Source: Alcanivorax sp. (GTDB taxonomy: Bacteria; Pseudomonadota; Gammaproteobacteria; Pseudomonadales; Alcanivoracaceae). From it: a stretch of DNA of 64,000 nucleotides. Positions 8,340 to 16,895 of the stretch are shown here, piece by piece (the stretch's first letter is position 1; each line of letters begins with the position of its first letter). Made by a program: the position numbers and the translations under genes. Where the stretch lies: the NCBI RefSeq assembly GCF_017794965.1, contig NZ_CP051240.1:2976001-3040000 (forward strand), in the 5' to 3' direction. The notes beneath the pieces were generated by a model. That model saw nothing but the letters and a program-made list of their open reading frames with translations, was not told the DNA's origin and did not search any database.

Positions 8340-9372
8340 TGGAATCGCATCCTTGTGATTCGGTTTGTTTCAACAAAACGGCACAGCGTGCCTGTTGCAC
8401 ACCGGCATCCACGATCAGAGTCTGATCTACCGGGACCAGCGGCCAGCAAAGCCGCTCGCAGGCCAGCGCAACCGCCATGGGAAACCCGGCGGCGCCCACC
8501 TCACCAACCACATTCGCCGGCTTGAAATGTTGTTGCCAGGGCGGTGTGGCGGGCTGAGGTGCGGGTTGTTCGCCCTTGCGCATGGCCAGGTTGTCACGCG
8601 GCGACAGCCGGTTGGGCCACAGCCGCTGGCTGGCATGGTGCCATTCCAGATCATCCTGCGGGGTCTGGGCCCTGGCATGGACAATGATACGCGGCCTCGG
8701 CATGGCCTCTTTCTGCGACAACGCCTGAAGCGTGTCTGACAGCCCCTGCAGGGCCGGTGGCTGCATCGACCCGGCGTAGGGCTCAACGCCAGCTGCCTCT
8801 GACTGCCAACCCACCGGACCGTGGCCCGCACTCAGGGTGAACCAGGCAAAACCTTCACCGGCGGCGCGCCCATCCGGTAACTTGTCTGTCTGCAGTGCGC
8901 CTGCCGCCGCGCGATCCATTACCGTGACCGGATGAGTAAGGCTGTCGACACCCAGCACTGACAGCCCGTCGATCTCACCGGCACGGAGCCGGGCCACTTG
9001 CCGCACCAATACCTCGGCCATCCCGGTTTCCGCTACCCGCTGGCAGCGCCCCTGTGGATCTACCTGGCTCAAGACGTCCTCAATCCATGGCCACTGCGGC
9101 GCCCCGTTATCCGGGGCAATCAACAGCACCGGATGGGGCAATGCCAGTAGCGCCTGCAGAACCTCCTGAAGCGACTCTTCCCAGGCGATCGTGTCCGGCA
9201 GACAGGCCAACCGGGGCAGGTGAGCACGGTAATCATTTCCTACCGCCACCGCGAGGTCCTTGATCACATTGATGGCCGAAACCCCGGCAAGGCAGGCACT
9301 CATAAGGGCTCCCGTGGTTTCACCACTGGGCAAGAACACACCGTAACCGGCGACATGAACCGGCCGGGTCAT
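8332..9372 (-). CDS. Beta-ketoacyl synthase-like T6SS accessory protein
   Basis: 346 residues from the ATG at 9372, which overlaps the TGA of the DUF2169 gene (ATGA); that overlap decides the start against a longer frame. The N-terminus VHVAGYGVFLPSG and internal SVLGVDSLTHPV, AAGEGFAWFTL and NVVGEVGAAGFPMAV resemble the thiolase fold of ketosynthases. The usual TACSSG nucleophile motif is absent, so it is unlikely to condense acyl groups. Such ketosynthase-like proteins occur, as I recall, beside DUF2169/DUF4150 genes in type VI clusters, where their role is unknown. Confidence 0.72.
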   Translation of the reverse strand: MTRPVHVAGYGVFLPSGETTGALMSACLAGVSAINVIKDLAVAVGNDYRAHLPRLACLPDTIAWEESLQEVLQALLALPHPVLLIAPDNGAPQWPWIEDVLSQVDPQGRCQRVAETGMAEVLVRQVARLRAGEIDGLSVLGVDSLTHPVTVMDRAAAGALQTDKLPDGRAAGEGFAWFTLSAGHGPVGWQSEAAGVEPYAGSMQPPALQGLSDTLQALSQKEAMPRPRIIVHARAQTPQDDLEWHHASQRLWPNRLSPRDNLAMRKGEQPAPQPATPPWQQHFKPANVVGEVGAAGFPMAVALACERLCWPLVPVDQTLIVDAGVQQARCAVLLKQTESQGCDSNE

Positions 9373-10397
9373 GCCGCCACCGGCCAGGCTGAGCAAGCCT
9401 GCAACAGCAACCAGGCGGGCAAGCCACCGGTAACACTGGGACAAACAGCGGCGCGGGCAATCAGGGACAGGGTCTGTTGATCGGTGTCGATCTTCAGCGT
9501 GTCACAGCTCAACGCAATGCGTTCGGGGCGATGACCACGGCGCACCAGTAACACCTGAGGACACCAGGCCGGCAAGGTCATCCGGACCGGATGGTCTGCA
9601 GCGGCGAAGAAGCCCTGCAACTGCAGTTGCTCGCCACCGGTGAGCGAATCCGTCAGCCACTGATCTTCCGGAGCGCAATGATGCAGCGCCGGGTGGGCGC
9701 CCTTGCCCCAGGGGCAGCCGTGATTGTCGAGAGGCTGGCGGGACAATTCGCCATAGCGGCCCTGACGGGGCGCCCAGAATGAGGGCAAGGGCGCAAAGCC
9801 CGCCACAGCCGTATTCCGGGAGGGCGACAATTGTGCCTGGCCCAGATATTCGATCTGCGGCGCGCGGGCATCCTGCAGGCTCCAACCAGACGGATTAAAA
9901 CCCCGCCCCACCGGATTGCGCTTTTCCCGTTGGCCCTTTTCAGGGTGAGCCCCGCCAAAGGCCATTTCATAACGCAGCGGCAAACGGGAAAAAAGTTGCG
10001 GGGCAGACCGGCGGTGCCCCATCAGCCCCTTCTGCCAGTAATGTTCGCCCAGTACCGCCAACTGTTTTGTGCGAGCCAGCCCATTCTGCTCCAGGCTGAC
10101 CACCACCTGATGGCTGGTCTGCTCTCCGCCCGGTGCGCAGGCATGGCCCTGCAGATAATACTCGGCACCCTGCTTGAAAGAGGCGGCTTCCGACGCGTGC
10201 TTGAGACTGGTGGCCACCGGATCACCGTAGTGCTCGTCGGTCAGCACCACCTCTTCCTGTCCCGTCATCGACAGCCGCCCCTGCAGATCAAATTGCAGGG
10301 TCAGCTTGGCCACCACTACTTGCCGGGCCTTGCCATCCAGTGTCCAGCCGGGCACCAGCGCCGCCGCCGCATCAGTTTCGTTCACCAGCTCAAACAT
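9369..10397 (-). CDS. DUF2169 family type VI accessory protein
   Basis: 342 residues from ATG 10397, which has GGAGG 8 nt upstream and gives the DUF2169-type N-terminus MFELVNETDAAAALVPGW. It keeps the family blocks GKARQVVVAKLTLQFD, LTDEHYGDP and RLPLRYEMAFGGAHP. DUF2169 proteins are encoded with VgrG, PAAR-like proteins and large effectors and are thought to help load effectors, though the mechanism is not settled. The start overlaps the upstream gene by 8 bp and the stop overlaps the next start, so the block is one operon. Confidence 0.85.
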   Translation of the reverse strand: MFELVNETDAAAALVPGWTLDGKARQVVVAKLTLQFDLQGRLSMTGQEEVVLTDEHYGDPVATSLKHASEAASFKQGAEYYLQGHACAPGGEQTSHQVVVSLEQNGLARTKQLAVLGEHYWQKGLMGHRRSAPQLFSRLPLRYEMAFGGAHPEKGQREKRNPVGRGFNPSGWSLQDARAPQIEYLGQAQLSPSRNTAVAGFAPLPSFWAPRQGRYGELSRQPLDNHGCPWGKGAHPALHHCAPEDQWLTDSLTGGEQLQLQGFFAAADHPVRMTLPAWCPQVLLVRRGHRPERIALSCDTLKIDTDQQTLSLIARAAVCPSVTGGLPAWLLLQACSAWPVAA

Positions 10398-11460
10398 GAA
10401 CGCAACCTCCATGCAGGGAGTGGTGCTGCCATCCCTGATCTGGCGCGATACCCCGGCCAGATTCAACACTCCGGTGAGCATCTATCAACGCACTCACCTG
10501 GCCGCACCATTGCTCCGAAAGCCGAGACAGCGAGGAAGCGGTTGTTGGCATACCAAAGAAGACGCTGTGCGCAGATTGGCCGGCTCGTGCCTTGATCGTC
10601 TGCCACTGCTGTCGCGCCGCGTCCGCATCCGGCATGGTCTCACTGGAAGAAGCGGCTTCACCCACTGCCTGCAGGCGCGGCTTGAGCGGCACAGGCTCGC
10701 CGGTCAGCCAGAACCAGGCCTGTGCGGCCAACCCTGCTGTTTCCACCTGCTCCATCATTGCCAGCAACGATTCCGCCGCCTCGACAGTGCCTGTCAGCGC
10801 CATTGCCAATGGTCCGTTGCCGGCCTCACCCTGCCGGGCCAGCAGCAACACCAGCACAGGATCCTCCGGGAAGTCCCTGGCCACCGGGAACGCAGCCGCA
10901 TCGCCGCGAATCAGACCGCCAATCAGTGCCTGGCGCTGAGCCTTTGGCTTGTCCAGGTCATGATAAAAGGGACGAAACGCCTCTACGGAATCGCCGTCCG
11001 CATCCCGCCACTGCAGCACTGCCGCAACCCGCTCATCGGCACCGTCAGCCTCCTCCTGCCATTGGGCCACTGCCGCATGCCCGCCCATTGCCACCTGCAG
11101 GGCGGGTTGTGCCAAAGCGGTATTACAACCTTTTTTCGCAAGCCGGACCGCCGCCAGCACGGCCTGCTGCTGTGCGTCATCCAGTGCCGGGTACAGGGCG
11201 TCCAGTTGTGCAGTAACCTCTTCAATATTGCCTTCATGAAGCAGGCACCAGCACTCGACAAACAACGCGGCGGGTCGCATGCCATCATCCACAGTGCCAG
11301 CACAATGACTCATGGCCCCTTGCAGGTTTCCCATCAACCGCCAGTCCAGCTGCCTCAAGGATTCCCGCGGTGACGCAGGAGCATTGAGCAATTGCTGCCG
11401 GCGACGGAACAGGCTTTGGGCTTCCCGATAGTGGGTGGCAGCCAGCGGAAGAAAGGCCAT
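10390..11460 (-). CDS. HEAT-repeat-like T6SS accessory protein (TIGR02270-like)
   Basis: 356 residues from ATG 11460 (MAFLPLAATHYREAQSLFRR), overlapping the DUF3540 stop as TGATG. The frame extends further upstream, but that part is the antisense of DUF3540. The protein is Ala/Leu-rich and helical with short repeats (ALDDAQQQAVLAAVRLAKKG; LLARQGEAGNGPLAMALTGT; GLAAQAWFWLTGEPVPL), like HEAT-type TIGR02270 proteins that accompany DUF2169 and DUF3540. I am fairly sure of the operon role and less sure of the family name. Confidence 0.6.
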   Translation of the reverse strand: MAFLPLAATHYREAQSLFRRRQQLLNAPASPRESLRQLDWRLMGNLQGAMSHCAGTVDDGMRPAALFVECWCLLHEGNIEEVTAQLDALYPALDDAQQQAVLAAVRLAKKGCNTALAQPALQVAMGGHAAVAQWQEEADGADERVAAVLQWRDADGDSVEAFRPFYHDLDKPKAQRQALIGGLIRGDAAAFPVARDFPEDPVLVLLLARQGEAGNGPLAMALTGTVEAAESLLAMMEQVETAGLAAQAWFWLTGEPVPLKPRLQAVGEAASSSETMPDADAARQQWQTIKARAGQSAHSVFFGMPTTASSLSRLSEQWCGQVSALIDAHRSVESGRGIAPDQGWQHHSLHGGCVHV

Positions 11461-11876
11461 CAGTTGATCTGCACCGTGGCACCGAGAATGCGCTGCAGGC
11501 CGCTGGCCAGGGTATGCACCTCCCTGCCATCCACCGTAATGCAACCGTCTACCGAGATATCGATACAGGCATCCCCCACCTGCAGACGAATCCCCTTCTC
11601 GCAATTCAGTAGCAGCCGCCCGTCGGCATCCTTTGTCATTGCTGGCGTGGAGCCGCCTCCGAGCAGGCTGGTCACCACCCAACCTTGCAGCGTGGATTGC
11701 ACCAGTACGCGATCCTGAACCGAGAGCGGCGCCGGCAGCAGGGCAACCTCGGCGGCGACCACCTGCTCACCGGTCTCTTCGCAGCGAAGTCGCACCTGGG
11801 GAGCGACAGCCTGAACCTGCATAACCCGCGCCACTGACACGGGGGCCGCTGGCGATATGGTTGCCAGTTTTTCCAT
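11460..11876 (-). CDS. DUF3540 family type VI accessory protein
   Basis: 138 residues. ATG 11876 (MEKLATISPAAPV) is preferred over the one 21 bp upstream because AGGAAGG lies 8 nt before it. Features are RLRCEETGEQVVAAEVALLPAP, a middle block GWVVTSLLGGG, and C-terminal beta strands (RLLLNCEKGIRLQVGDACIDIS) like the VgrG-related needle repeats of DUF3540. It is the first gene of the seven-gene island; nothing resembling vgrG precedes it, only repeat DNA. Confidence 0.78.
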   Translation of the reverse strand: MEKLATISPAAPVSVARVMQVQAVAPQVRLRCEETGEQVVAAEVALLPAPLSVQDRVLVQSTLQGWVVTSLLGGGSTPAMTKDADGRLLLNCEKGIRLQVGDACIDISVDGCITVDGREVHTLASGLQRILGATVQIN

Positions 11877-12677
11877 TGGCTCTGCCTTCCTGTCCATGAA
11901 GTATTGAAAGTGCGAAATGGTGGCGACTGGGGTCAGGACTGTCTGTGAGGGGAAGCGGAAATGGTTGTGCGAGAAAGCTTACATTGCCGTTTTTGTGAAG
12001 CGGGGACACCGATCTGGCGACCTATTGTAGGCATCTGCTTGCAGACGAATGTTGGTGCGGAAAGGCCTATTCGCTTGCAAGCAAGCTCCCACACGAGAAA
12101 GCGCTTCCTCTTCAGGACCTTCATGAAACTGTGGGACAGCAGCGGGAGCGTCGCAGACATTGGCTTCCAGGCAAGCCCCCATAGGAGCGGTGGTTCCACC
12201 GCGATGGGGTCTTCCCGGCATCGCCGGGAATGGTGGTCGCACCCGGAGAGCACAGCAAAAACCCACATCTACAGAAGGCTTCTGGATGCTGCGGGAACGG
12301 AGCGTAGCGAAGTTACGCACGGCGTGCCGCCAGAAGGGTGAGCGAAGCGAATAACCTGCCTGCAGACGAAGAGGAATCAGTAAACGCATTCGCTTGCAAG
12401 CAAGCTCCCACAATGCCCCCTTCCACAGGAACGGCGCCAACCCTGAATCACAAAGGATCGCCAGCAGGCTGGCTCCTACGGGGGGACGGGAAACGGTTTT
12501 TGTGGGAGATTCAGCTTGCTGAACGAATAGCGCCCGGGCGCCTGCTGCAAGCTGCCTTCGGCCAACGATTAGAGACACCGACGGGCGAGAACGGTTGGGA
12601 AGCAATGAAACGCACTGGCATTCGTTCAGCAAGCTGAATCTCCCACAGCCATCGCTCTTGCTGCGGGGGGCGCGCAT
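11877..12677. repeat. 800-bp gene-free repeat cluster upstream of type VI island
   Basis: No convincing gene. Contents in order: a mixed repeat 12028-12147, also present at 63840-63962; a REP hairpin CGCTTGCAAGCAAGCTCCCAC near 12070; a composite element 12182-12260 (stem GCGGTGGTTCCACCGC, then TGGTCGCACCCGGAG); another CGCTTGCAAGCAAGCTCCCAC near 12390; and a perfect 28-bp inverted repeat at 12501-12528 and 12620-12647 (stem TTCAGCTTGCTGAA). Island promoters may be hidden here but I cannot point to one. Confidence 0.8.
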
Positions 12678-12712
12678 AAAAAAACGGAGCAGGAATACCT
12701 GCTCCGTTTTTT
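12678..12712 (-). terminator. dnaJ terminator
   Basis: A perfect 15-bp stem (aaaaaacggagcagg / cctgctccgtttttt) with a 5-nt loop, ending in a T run on the minus strand, 20 bp past the dnaJ stop. It closes the heat-shock operon. Confidence 0.92.
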
Positions 12713-12731
12713 GTTCCCGTCAGAGTCCGGC

Positions 12732-13859
12732 TTACTTGGTATCAAAGAAGCGTTTAACGCCTTCGAACCAGCTGGTCTTTTTCGGGTTGTGGCGGTCGCC
12801 GCCGTTTTCCAGTGAATCCTGGAATTTGCGCAGCAAATCTTTCTGCTCGCTGGACAGCTTCACCGGGGTTTCCACCACCACCTTGCAAAGTAGGTCGCCA
12901 GTGGCGCCGCCGCGCACGGACTTCACGCCCTTGCCACGCAGACGGAACAGCTTGCCAGTCTGGGTTTCCGCCGGCACCTTCAATTTCACCTTGCCGCTGA
13001 GGGTGGGCACATCCAGTTCGCCGCCCAGGGTGGCATCCACAAAACTGATCGGCACTTCGCAGTACAGGTTGGTACCGTCGCGCTGGAAGATGTCGTGCTC
13101 TCGCACCGCCACCTGCACGTACAGGTCACCGGACGGCGCCCCGTGCATGCCGGCTTCACCTTCGCCCGCCAGACGAATGCGATCACCGGTATCGACACCC
13201 GCCGGGATCTTCACCGACAGGGTCTTGGTGTTCTGCACCCGGCCCTGGCCGCCACAGCTGCCACAGGGGTCTTCGATGATCTGGCCTTCGCCCTTACAGG
13301 TAGGACAGGCCTGCTGCACGGTGAAGAAACCCTGCTGCATGCGTACCTGACCGGCACCACCACAGGTGGAACAGGTCACCGGCTGGGAGCCTTCTTTGGC
13401 GCCTGAACCATGACAGGTCTCGCAACTTTCCCAGGTGGGAACACGGATCTTTTCTTCGCAACCGCGCACCGCCTGTTCCAGGGTCAGCTCCAGGGTGTAA
13501 CGCAGGTCCGCGCCGCGGGCCGGGCCACGACGGCCACCGCCACCACCACCGAAGATGTCGCCGAAAATATCGCCGAAGATGTCACCAAAACCGCCTGCGC
13601 CAGCACCGCCGCCGAAGCCGCCCTGCCCCTGACCATTCACACCGGCATGACCGAACTGATCATAAGCCGCGCGCTTCTGCTCATCGGAAAGCACTTCGTA
13701 GGCTTCCTTGGCTTCCTTGAATTTGGCCAGTGCCTCTTCGTCATCCGGATTACGGTCCGGATGGTATTTCATCGCCAGACGGCGATAGGCCTTTTTCAGG
13801 TCTTGCTGGCTGGCGTCTTTTGCCGCCCCCAGCACGTCATAATAATCACGTTTGGACAT
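12732..13859 (-). CDS. dnaJ: Chaperone protein DnaJ (Hsp40)
   Basis: 375 residues. The J domain has YHPDRNPDD (HPD at 33-35), which stimulates DnaK ATPase. A Gly/Phe-rich linker (GGFGGGAGAGGFGD) follows. Four zinc-binding repeats CETCHGSG, CSTCGGAG, CPTCKGEG and CGSCGGQG lie at about 140-205, then the two beta-barrel client domains. ATG 13859 gives the standard MSKRDYYDVLG; an upstream in-frame TTG is not needed. It is the last gene of grpE-dnaK-dnaJ and has a strong terminator behind it. Confidence 0.97.
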   Translation of the reverse strand: MSKRDYYDVLGAAKDASQQDLKKAYRRLAMKYHPDRNPDDEEALAKFKEAKEAYEVLSDEQKRAAYDQFGHAGVNGQGQGGFGGGAGAGGFGDIFGDIFGDIFGGGGGGRRGPARGADLRYTLELTLEQAVRGCEEKIRVPTWESCETCHGSGAKEGSQPVTCSTCGGAGQVRMQQGFFTVQQACPTCKGEGQIIEDPCGSCGGQGRVQNTKTLSVKIPAGVDTGDRIRLAGEGEAGMHGAPSGDLYVQVAVREHDIFQRDGTNLYCEVPISFVDATLGGELDVPTLSGKVKLKVPAETQTGKLFRLRGKGVKSVRGGATGDLLCKVVVETPVKLSSEQKDLLRKFQDSLENGGDRHNPKKTSWFEGVKRFFDTK

Positions 13860-13880
13860 AATCAAGCCTTTGGCTTAACC

Positions 13881-13957
13881 AGACGCTGAACGCCGGAGGC
13901 CAGCCGCAAAACCCGCAGGGGTTTCACGTCCAGCATCCGGCGTCAGGCGTCAGGCTT
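13881..13957. repeat. Heptad inverted pair between dnaK and dnaJ
   Basis: Left arm 13881-13907 (agacgctgaacgccggaggc) and right arm 13924-13957 (ending cgtcaggcgtcaggctt) are 7-bp periodic and mutually inverted, with a 16-nt spacer. The right arm ends 2 bp from the dnaK stop (13960-13962). The structure would form in the dnaK-dnaJ transcript and could set their ratio, which is inference. Confidence 0.7.
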
Positions 13958-13959
13958 AC

Positions 13960-15885
13960 TTACTTCTTCTTGTCGTCGTCGACTTCTTCGAACTCGGCAT
14001 CAACAACGTCGTCACCTGCGGCCTGCTCGCCACCTTCGGCACCGGCAGCACCTTCAGCCTGCTGGGCCTGTTCGGCGTAGAGCTTCTGGGCCAGCGGCGC
14101 AGACACTTCAGACAGCGCCTTGATCTTGGCTTCGATGTCGTCCTTGTCGCTACCCTTGGCCGCTTCTTCCAGCTCTTCTACGGCCTTGGTGATCGCCTCT
14201 TTCTCTTCGTCGGTGGCCTTGTCGCCAGCTTCGTCGAGGGTCTTGCGAGTCGCGTGCACCAGGTGATCGGCCTGGTTGCGGGTCTGCACCAGCTCTTCGA
14301 ACTTCTTGTCTTCGTCCGCGTGCGCTTCGGCATCCGCTACCATTTGATCGATCTCTTCATCGGACAGACCGGAAGAGGCCTTGATCTGGATGGACTGCTC
14401 TTTGCCAGTGGCCTTGTCCTTCGCGCTTACGTGCAGGATACCGTTGGCATCGATGTCGAAGGTCACTTCGATCTGCGGCATGCCACGGGGTGCCGGCGGA
14501 ATGTCTTCCAGGTTGAACTGACCCAGAGACTTGTTCTGACCGGCCTGCTTACGCTCACCCTGCAGTACGTGCACGGTAACGGCAGTCTGGTTGTCATCCG
14601 CGGTGGAGAACACCTGGGACGCATTGGTCGGGATGGTGGTGTTCTTCTCGATCAGCGGCGTCATCACGCCACCCATGGTTTCGATACCCAGGGTCAGCGG
14701 AGTCACGTCCAGCAGCAGTACGTCTTTCACGTCACCGCTCAGTACCGCACCCTGAATGGCCGCACCCATGGCAACCGCTTCGTCCGGGTTCACGTCCTTG
14801 CGCGGCTCTTTGCCGAAGAACTCGGATACCTTGGTCTGCACCATCGGCATACGGGTCTGACCACCCACCAGGATCACGTCGGTGATGTCAGAAGCACTCA
14901 CGCCGGCATCTTTCAGTGCCGTCTTGCAGGGCTCCAGGGAACGAGTGACCAGATCACCCACCAGGGACTCGAGCTTGGCACGGGTCACTTTCACCACCAG
15001 GTGCTTGGGACCGGAGGCATCGGCGGTGATGTACGGCAGGTTCACTTCGGTCTGCTCGGCAGAGGACAGCTCGATCTTGGCTTTCTCGGCCGCTTCTTTC
15101 AGACGCTGCATGGCCAGCGGGTCGCCGCCCAGGTCGATACCGGAATCGGCCTTGAACTGATCCGCCAGGAAGTTGATCAGGGCCAGGTCGAAATCCTCAC
15201 CACCCAGGAAGGTGTCACCGTTGGTGGCCAGCACTTCAAACTGGTGCTCGCCGTCCACTTCGGCAATCTCGATGATAGAGATATCGAAGGTACCACCACC
15301 CAGGTCGTAAACCGCGATGGTGCGGTCGCCGCCCTTCTTGTCCATGCCATAGGCCAGGGCCGCAGCAGTGGGCTCGTTGATGATACGCTTCACGTCCAGA
15401 CCGGCGATGCGACCGGCATCCTTGGTGGCCTGACGCTGGGAATCGTTGAAGTAAGCCGGCACGGTGATAACGGCCTCGGTGACGGTTTCACCCAGGTAAT
15501 CTTCCGCGGTCTTCTTCATCTTCTTCAGCACCTGCGCAGAGATCTGCGGCGGCGCCATCTTTTCGCCCTTCACTTCTACCCAGGCATCACCGTTGTCGGC
15601 CTTGGTAATCTTGTAGGGCACCATCTTGATGTCTTTCTGAACCACATCGTCTTCAAAACGACGACCGATCAGACGCTTCACCGCGTACAGGGTGTTCTCC
15701 GGGTTGGTCACGGCCTGACGCTTGGCAGCCTGACCCACCAGGGTTTCCTTGTCGTCGGTGTATGCAATGATGGAAGGCGTAGTACGGGCGCCTTCGCTGT
15801 TCTCAATAACCTTGGCTTTGTCACCTTCCAGTACAGCCACACAGCTGTTGGTTGTACCCAGGTCGATACCGATGATCTTACCCAT
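13960..15885 (-). CDS. dnaK: Chaperone protein DnaK (Hsp70)
   Basis: 641 residues, normal DnaK length. The nucleotide-binding domain opens with IIGIDLGTTNSCVAV and keeps the phosphate loops VYDLGGGTFD and ILVGGQTRMP. The substrate domain (LLLDVTPLTLGIETMGGV) and helical lid follow. The acidic tail ends DAEFEEVDDDKKK, the usual EEVxD-type DnaK C-terminus. A strong AGGAG-type ribosome site precedes the ATG. A sigma32-like promoter of its own lies at 15964-15991, in addition to the one before grpE. Confidence 0.98.
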   Translation of the reverse strand: MGKIIGIDLGTTNSCVAVLEGDKAKVIENSEGARTTPSIIAYTDDKETLVGQAAKRQAVTNPENTLYAVKRLIGRRFEDDVVQKDIKMVPYKITKADNGDAWVEVKGEKMAPPQISAQVLKKMKKTAEDYLGETVTEAVITVPAYFNDSQRQATKDAGRIAGLDVKRIINEPTAAALAYGMDKKGGDRTIAVYDLGGGTFDISIIEIAEVDGEHQFEVLATNGDTFLGGEDFDLALINFLADQFKADSGIDLGGDPLAMQRLKEAAEKAKIELSSAEQTEVNLPYITADASGPKHLVVKVTRAKLESLVGDLVTRSLEPCKTALKDAGVSASDITDVILVGGQTRMPMVQTKVSEFFGKEPRKDVNPDEAVAMGAAIQGAVLSGDVKDVLLLDVTPLTLGIETMGGVMTPLIEKNTTIPTNASQVFSTADDNQTAVTVHVLQGERKQAGQNKSLGQFNLEDIPPAPRGMPQIEVTFDIDANGILHVSAKDKATGKEQSIQIKASSGLSDEEIDQMVADAEAHADEDKKFEELVQTRNQADHLVHATRKTLDEAGDKATDEEKEAITKAVEELEEAAKGSDKDDIEAKIKALSEVSAPLAQKLYAEQAQQAEGAAGAEGGEQAAGDDVVDAEFEEVDDDKKK

Positions 15886-15963
15886 ATCTCTCTTTCTCCT
15901 TCACACCAGCCGGCACCCAATCGGCATACCGGACAGTTGAACTTGTTAACTCGTCTGGCTCCT

Positions 15964-15991
15964 ATATGGCGGTGCTTTCTGCCAATTCAAG
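15964..15991 (-). promoter_or_regulatory. Sigma32-type promoter for dnaK
   Basis: On the minus strand: CTTGAAT, 13 nt, CGCCATAT. Compare the heat-shock consensus CTTGAAA-N13-17-CCCCATNT. It lies about 80 bp before the dnaK ATG. I found no CIRCE inverted repeat (TTAGCACTC-N9-GAGTGCTAA) near it. Confidence 0.72.
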
Positions 15992-16031
15992 GGAGCGTGA
16001 AGATTTTGTTTGTTGCCAGTTTCAGCGGGTT

Positions 16032-16117
16032 AGACGCCTAAAGTCAGAGGTCAGACGTCAAAACCCGAAAACCGGCCGAGGGGCGTCTGACCTCAGACGC
16101 CAGACGTCCGACAGCGC
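16032..16117. repeat. Heptad inverted pair between grpE and dnaK
   Basis: Left arm 16032-16059 (tagacgcctaaagtcagagg...) and right arm 16083-16117 (gcgtctgacctcagacgcca...) are inverted 7-bp periodic repeats around a GC-rich spacer (aaccggccgagg). The right arm abuts the grpE stop at 16118-16120. The dnaK sigma32 promoter lies beyond the left arm, so the structure sits between the two transcripts. Confidence 0.72.
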
Positions 16118-16705
16118 TTACGGCGCCTTGCTGACCACCACCCGAGCCGGGCGGATCAGACGGCCATTGAGCTGGTAACCCTTCTCGAGCACCTCAATCA
16201 CGGTGTTCGGATCCACGTTGGGCACCGGCACCATGGTCATGGCTTCATGCAGCTCAGGGTTGAAGGGTTCATCACTGGGACTGATCTGCTCCAGGTTGTA
16301 CTTGCCGAACACATCCAGCAGGGACTTGAGCGTCAGCTCGATCCCTTCGCGGGCCCCTTTCAGTGCCTCGTCGTCGGCATCCAGCGCGCCCAGACCACGC
16401 TCCAGATTGTCCGCCACGCTCAGCAAATCGCCGGCGAACTTCTCCAGGGCAAACTTGTGGGCGTGCTGCACATCGCGCTCGGCACGGCGGCGCACATTCT
16501 GGATTTCGGCCTGGGCACGGATATCCGCTTCGCCCAGTGCCTTCTTCACGGTCGCCAATTCGGCTTCCAGCTCCGCCAGCTTCTCTTCGGCGGTAGGTTC
16601 CGCCTGCTCGCCTTCCGCCTCTGCGGCAGCCGCAGCCGCTTCTTGCTCTTCCACAGTCTCTACCTGCGGCTCGGCGTTGTTCTGGTCTTTTTCCTGCTCA
16701 CTCAT
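16118..16705 (-). CDS. grpE: Nucleotide exchange factor GrpE
   Basis: 195 residues from ATG 16705 (MSEQEKDQNN), 7 nt after GGAG. The N-terminus is acidic and disordered. A long coiled coil (EEKLAELEAELATVKKALGEADIRAQ) follows, then RRRAERDVQHAHKFALEKFAGDLL and a C-terminal beta domain ending NTVIEVLEKGYQLNGRLIRPARVVV, all standard GrpE. It releases ADP from DnaK. A sigma32-type promoter lies 50 bp upstream and remains intact although an IS110 element sits farther upstream toward hrcA. Confidence 0.97.
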   Translation of the reverse strand: MSEQEKDQNNAEPQVETVEEQEAAAAAAEAEGEQAEPTAEEKLAELEAELATVKKALGEADIRAQAEIQNVRRRAERDVQHAHKFALEKFAGDLLSVADNLERGLGALDADDEALKGAREGIELTLKSLLDVFGKYNLEQISPSDEPFNPELHEAMTMVPVPNVDPNTVIEVLEKGYQLNGRLIRPARVVVSKAP

Positions 16706-16754
16706 TCTTTGACTCCACATCCCAATCCGGGCTTTTTCAGGAAAGCGGGCAAAG

Positions 16755-16782
16755 ATATGGGAACTGATAGTGAGGATTCAAG
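16755..16782 (-). promoter_or_regulatory. Sigma32-type promoter for grpE
   Basis: On the minus strand: CTTGAAT, 13 nt, TCCCATAT, seven of eight bases of the sigma32 -10. It is 50 bp before the grpE start. The spacing equals that of the dnaK promoter, which supports both calls. Confidence 0.75.
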
Positions 16783-16797
16783 GGGGGGCTTGGAGGC

Positions 16798-16828
16798 AGT
16801 TAACAGTTAATAGTGAATAGTTAACAGC
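16798..16828. repeat. Heptad arm (AGTTAAY) between hrcA and grpE, left partner
   Basis: Four tandem 7-bp units: agttaac agttaat agtgaat agttaac. The inverted partner of the same family is at 18614-18634 beside the hrcA stop. The two arms enclose 1.8 kb that includes REP hairpins and the IS110 element. After this arm comes gcggcgcgggtg, a GC-rich word also seen after the arm at 22020. Confidence 0.72.
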
Positions 16829-16895
16829 GGCGCGGGTGGGGTTTGTGGGGGCTGTGACGGCGCTGGCCGCGTTCAGACGGCTGTCTGCGCATCCT

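Noticed and set aside
12338..12677. Several short open frames in the repeat cluster
   Set aside because: They consist of REP and composite repeat sequence and end without ribosome sites.
14254..16041. Long plus-strand open frame antisense to dnaK (595 codons)
   Set aside because: It mirrors a highly conserved gene in GC-rich DNA; the translation is His/Gln/Val-rich without any domain.
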